Shown: piece by piece, positions 61,397-64,000 of the stretch
Numbering within the stretch: the first letter of the stretch is position 1
Layout of the letters: each line of letters opens with the position of its first letter
Source of the DNA: Clavulina sp. PMI_390
Lineage: Eukaryota; Basidiomycota; Agaricomycetes; Cantharellales; Hydnaceae
Direction of reading: 5' to 3'
Assembly: GCA_015039315.1 (NCBI GenBank)
Contig: WIDE01000092.1
Location: 56,670-120,669, forward strand
Length of the DNA: 64,000 nt
Program-made: the position numbers and the translations under genes
Notes under the pieces: generated by a model
Seen by the model: only the letters and a program-made list of their open reading frames with translations
Database searches by the model: none
What the model was told of the DNA's origin: nothing

Positions 61397-62034
61397 GCCG
61401 GGCACTAGCGGCCACTACCAGACTCTACCGTGGATGAGGGGGAGACGCTTGCAATCGTCCCAAGGTTGGGAAGAGGATACGTAGTGAAGGCGCGTTGGAA
61501 TGAGGGGGCGTTACGTGACAGGATCTCCACCGAGGAAATGAGACGTGTCACGGAAGTTCGCCATTCATTGACTTGGAATGGAACAGCTTCCCATCACCCA
61601 CCGAATGTGGGGCTGCTTTGAAGGCTGGCATTAAAGTACGAGTGAAGGATTTTGTGCAATTTCAGGAGCGTATAACACTGAGATGGAAGGTTTAGCCCGA
61701 GCAGCCCACATCGCCAGGCTCAGATTCTCTGAGTCACATCCAGTTTTTCTCCGGCGCAACTCCAGGATTATTAAAATGAGCCAAAGGAAATACCCCTTCA
61801 CTGGGCACATGCTCAAAATCTCCAATGATAACGCGCGATGTGAGTTCACGATGAGGAAGTGTCCTAGACATATGGACAACGGGATCACGAGGGCGGACAA
61901 GCTCTCTGGGCAAGGGCACGGCTTCGCTCCTGAGAACCCTAAACGGCCTTCATTCTCTTGGACCGGCTCTGATTGAGACCCTCCATGCAAACTAGGATGA
62001 AGATCTATCTCTACCTCGCCGTAGGTCGAGGTTC
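61397..62034. other. Promoter of GDT1 and unassigned sequence next to a repeat-rich end
   Basis: About 640 bases. The first part is the GDT1 upstream region. An open frame from the ATG at 61683 to 61976 on the plus strand (98 codons) has a basic composition and no recognisable motif, and the minus strand is also open there. I do not call a gene. From about 62035 the sequence becomes recognisable as transposon. Confidence 0.35.
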
Positions 62035-62760
62035 ACGCAGCTGACTACTCCCGCAACGCAATTGTTGCGCCGCTTTCCAACAAAATACCACTTGAGACCG
62101 AGCTAGCAAAGAAGGGGCCATGCTCACATCAGACCGCTCGCTCCAATTTCGGAACAATATGCTCAAAGTCCTCAACAGCTTACCCCCAGCTCAGCCTCAC
62201 CATCGAGCGGGTTCCAGGCCACCACGACATCAAGGGGAACAAAGAGGCGGATAAACTTGCCAAGGACGGATGCGATCTTGTCCCAGCGCTAATGGGATGG
62301 TCATTGATGGCGTAGATAGGCTCCGAGTGGAAAAAGTCGCTCCAGAGGAACTGGGCCGATCGTTGGGTGGCCATGAAGCGGCACCCTCGATCGGACTTCA
62401 ACCAGACTACTTCCGCCTGCAACTCACTCCTACATTTCGCCTACGTAATTTACAATCGCACAACCTTCTCGAGACTCAATCAAATCTGGCAGGCCGCGCG
62501 CACACCGGTTCCTATTACAGCCGATTCATCCCTCGGAACCCACGGAATGCCTGTGCGGTCACTATCTCCAGACTTGACAACACATCCTCCAAGACTGCCC
62601 AAACTATGACTGATATTGACACATCCTAGGAGAAGACAAAGAAGACCAATCAATGGAAGAACTGCTAGGCACCCACAAAGGCGTGACCTGATTAGCGGAG
62701 TTCATCAAGGTAACCAATGCATTTGCAAAGGCCACTCTATCCTTCAGCCCTTCACTGTTT
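62035..62760 (+). mobile_element. Decayed 3' part of a non-LTR retrotransposon (RNase H and C-terminal region)
   Basis: The stretch reads, in shifting frames, like the end of a basidiomycete LINE-type polyprotein. Around 62165-62275 is PQLSLTIERVPGHHDIKGNKEADKLAKDG, the end of an RNase H domain (WVPGH-like motif and the E/D-A-D-x-LA helix). Near 62320-62480 are WKKSLQRNWADRW and RLNQIWQAARTHTGSYYSRFI. At about 62548-62616 is CLCGHYLQT*QHILQDCPNYD, the Cys/His knuckle (C-x-C...H-x4-C) common to these elements. It ends EELLGTHKGVT*LAEFIKVTNAFAK. At least two frameshifts and two TGA stops make it dead. The reverse transcriptase and endonuclease parts are not seen upstream, so the copy is 5' truncated, as usual for LINEs. 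Confidence 0.75.
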
Positions 62761-62875
62761 GCCCATTGCACCCTCCGGCCTTAGGCATCAACACCCACAA
62801 ACCATCCCTTATTAATCTGTGCTGCTGATGACTAACACAAATCCACCATAGAGTAGACCCATCCTTAATATCCTG

Positions 62876-63262
62876 ATAACACCCAATGTACACTAATTTG
62901 TAATTCTCTATCACAGCGCGCATTGGCAGCTTTTCTGCACAAGAACATTGGAAGAACATGATGCAAAATGTCTGAATGTTTCTATCATGGGTGAGGATCA
63001 TTGGAGAGGAATACTCTATAGATGTTTTTTCAAGTTTTTGCAATACACCAGTCAGAATGTTCCTGGGTGAGAACATTCTGAAATGTTGCTTTTTGTACAT
63101 TTGAGAAACCATTTGAAGTGATGGTCTGGAATGATTGGTGTTGGGAAATGGTGATGACATTCATACATTTCAGCCCATGTTCTTCCAATGTTCTTGGGCA
63201 GAACAGGCACCAATGCGCACTGTGTATGCTGCTCACAAGCTACCTTATGATGCATACAATGC
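62876..63262. repeat. Long imperfect palindrome (fold-back/MITE-like element), about 390 bp
   Basis: The two halves are inverted copies of each other. AGAACATTGGAAGAACATG at 62942-62960 pairs exactly with its complement at 63176-63194. The outer parts (GCGCATTGG near 62918 and its complement near 63214) and inner parts pair less well. The centre is a perfect 10-bp stem (63053-63062 with 63071-63080) around an 8-nt loop, so the whole element folds into one hairpin. The halves are alike but not identical, as in an aged fold-back transposon. No coding capacity is apparent and the sequence is AT-rich compared with the genes. Confidence 0.7.
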
Positions 63263-63680
63263 TAGAACCCCACATTTCCTAATGCTTTCATTTTCTAATT
63301 CCCTTTTGCCCCATCTGTATTTATTCTGGACTGCTTTTCTATGTAGAATAGTCTCCCCAGGTTGTTCTATTTTCATGTGAATTGCTTGTAGCCCCAAACA
63401 ACTACAAACAAGAGTTCAACAACAACATGTGCACATCAGATCACATTATTCTGGGGCTTTGTGGTTGCTGTGGGATCTGCTTGGTCCTGCAGGAGCTGCT
63501 CCTAAATAAGGGAACAATATTTCAAACTTGGCAACTGGATGCACTCCTTGGAACATACAAATGTGTGGGATGTATCAAGACTTGCATGTGATCTAAATTG
63601 TTATCTGTCCTGTGTTGAAATCCTCTGGTTTCTTTGTGGGAAGTGTCAGGTAATTTTTGTGTAATATATTTATATTTGTT
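63263..63680. other. AT-rich spacer between two inverted-repeat elements
   Basis: About 420 bases with no recognisable gene. It has several T-rich stretches and short inverted bits (GCCCCA near 63392 facing TGGGGC near 63453, with ATGTGCACAT between them). It may belong to one of the neighbouring elements. I see no motif in the short open frames. Confidence 0.35.
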
Positions 63681-64000
63681 TGTTCAGCAGACTTGCCTCA
63701 ACTCTTCATCTAATTGTGGCTAAGTCTCCAGTGTGATCACCCAGCCACTTCTTCAAATCTGAGGTCAACAGGCCATCACTCTCTCTTTCACTTCAGCACA
63801 CTCTCTGTTGCTTCAGCAATCTCTCTATCACACTGGGAGCCTCCATACTCTCTCTGTAGCACAGTGAGCTGGTGTTGGGATGAAGTCTTGACAGACCAAG
63901 ACCAGCTAGCTGCAAAGGCACCTAACAGACAGTGGAGATCACACTGGAGGGGACTTAGCCACAACTAGATGAAGAGTTGAGGCAAGTCTGCTCCAGAACA
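63681..64000. repeat. Element with long terminal inverted repeats, running to the window edge
   Basis: A left arm of about 58 bases at 63681-63738 and a right arm at about 63937-64000 are inverted copies. The core GCAGACTTGCCTCAACTC and on through CTTCATCTA..TTGTGGCTAAGT matches over about 40 bases with one mismatch, and the match extends on both sides with small gaps (TGTTC outside, CTCCAGTGTGATC inside). About 200 bases lie between, including loosely repeated CACTCTCTCT motifs (63778-63865). There is no coding potential. Size and layout fit a MITE or solo hairpin transposon. The right end coincides with the end of the window, so target-site duplication cannot be checked. Confidence 0.65.

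Noticed and set aside
61430..61621. Plus-strand frame upstream of GDT1
   Set aside because: It begins with GTG rather than ATG, lies in the promoter of a confident gene and has no motif.
61683..61976. 98-codon plus-strand frame
   Set aside because: It has a real ATG but no family resemblance, and the opposite strand is equally open; there is no splice or neighbour support.

Overview
The window is a 64-kb piece of nuclear DNA from a filamentous fungus, almost certainly a basidiomycete and probably an agaricomycete. Genes are dense and lie on both strands. They are cut by many short introns (about 50-75 nt, GT-AG with a few GC-AG), so almost every protein has to be assembled from several short open frames. 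The proteins read as basidiomycete versions of conserved eukaryotic housekeeping genes. A DUF6534-like membrane protein and a relic of a non-LTR retrotransposon with an RNase H tail also fit that group. All splice sites were read by eye, so exon edges are predictions.

Layout. 1-25 kb: the end of an unknown gene; a USP48-type deubiquitinase (USP48); a U1-snRNP splicing factor (LUC7); an IRC20/SHPRH-type SNF2-RING protein; the proteasome ATPase RPT1; an F-box protein with a broken frame; the mitochondrial SAM subunit SAM37; an AP endonuclease; and the GPI-transamidase subunit GAA1. 25.6-29 kb is gene-poor and holds one poorly resolved membrane-protein gene. 29-45.7 kb: V-ATPase subunit A (VMA1), a large disordered protein of unknown function, an aldo/keto reductase, a J-domain/ankyrin protein, a CHMP7-type ESCRT-III protein, TAF7 and a membrane-type casein kinase 1. 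45.9-61.4 kb: MCM3, a CDH1-like APC/C activator, SLY1, an APH-family phosphotransferase, octanoyltransferase LIP2, the mitochondrial-fission adaptor MDV1 and the Mn/Ca transporter GDT1. 61.4-64 kb is repeat territory: a decayed retrotransposon tail, a roughly 390-bp fold-back element, and a terminal-inverted-repeat element that reaches the window edge.

How the genes relate. There is no biosynthetic cluster and no obvious new multi-gene system. The themes are ubiquitin/proteasome (USP48, IRC20, RPT1, F-box, CDH1), chromosome replication and repair (MCM3, AP endonuclease, IRC20), mitochondria (SAM37, MDV1, LIP2) and membrane traffic (GAA1, VMA1, SLY1, CHM7, GDT1). This looks like ordinary packing of housekeeping genes.

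The most noteworthy points are structural. The MDV1 stop and LIP2 start are 4-25 nt apart on one strand, which suggests a bicistronic or overlapping transcript. VMA1 has a first coding exon that is only the start codon. The APH gene needs a 9-nt microexon. The CDH1-like protein lacks the last arginine of its C-box. Two hairpin-forming repeat elements lie side by side at the right end.
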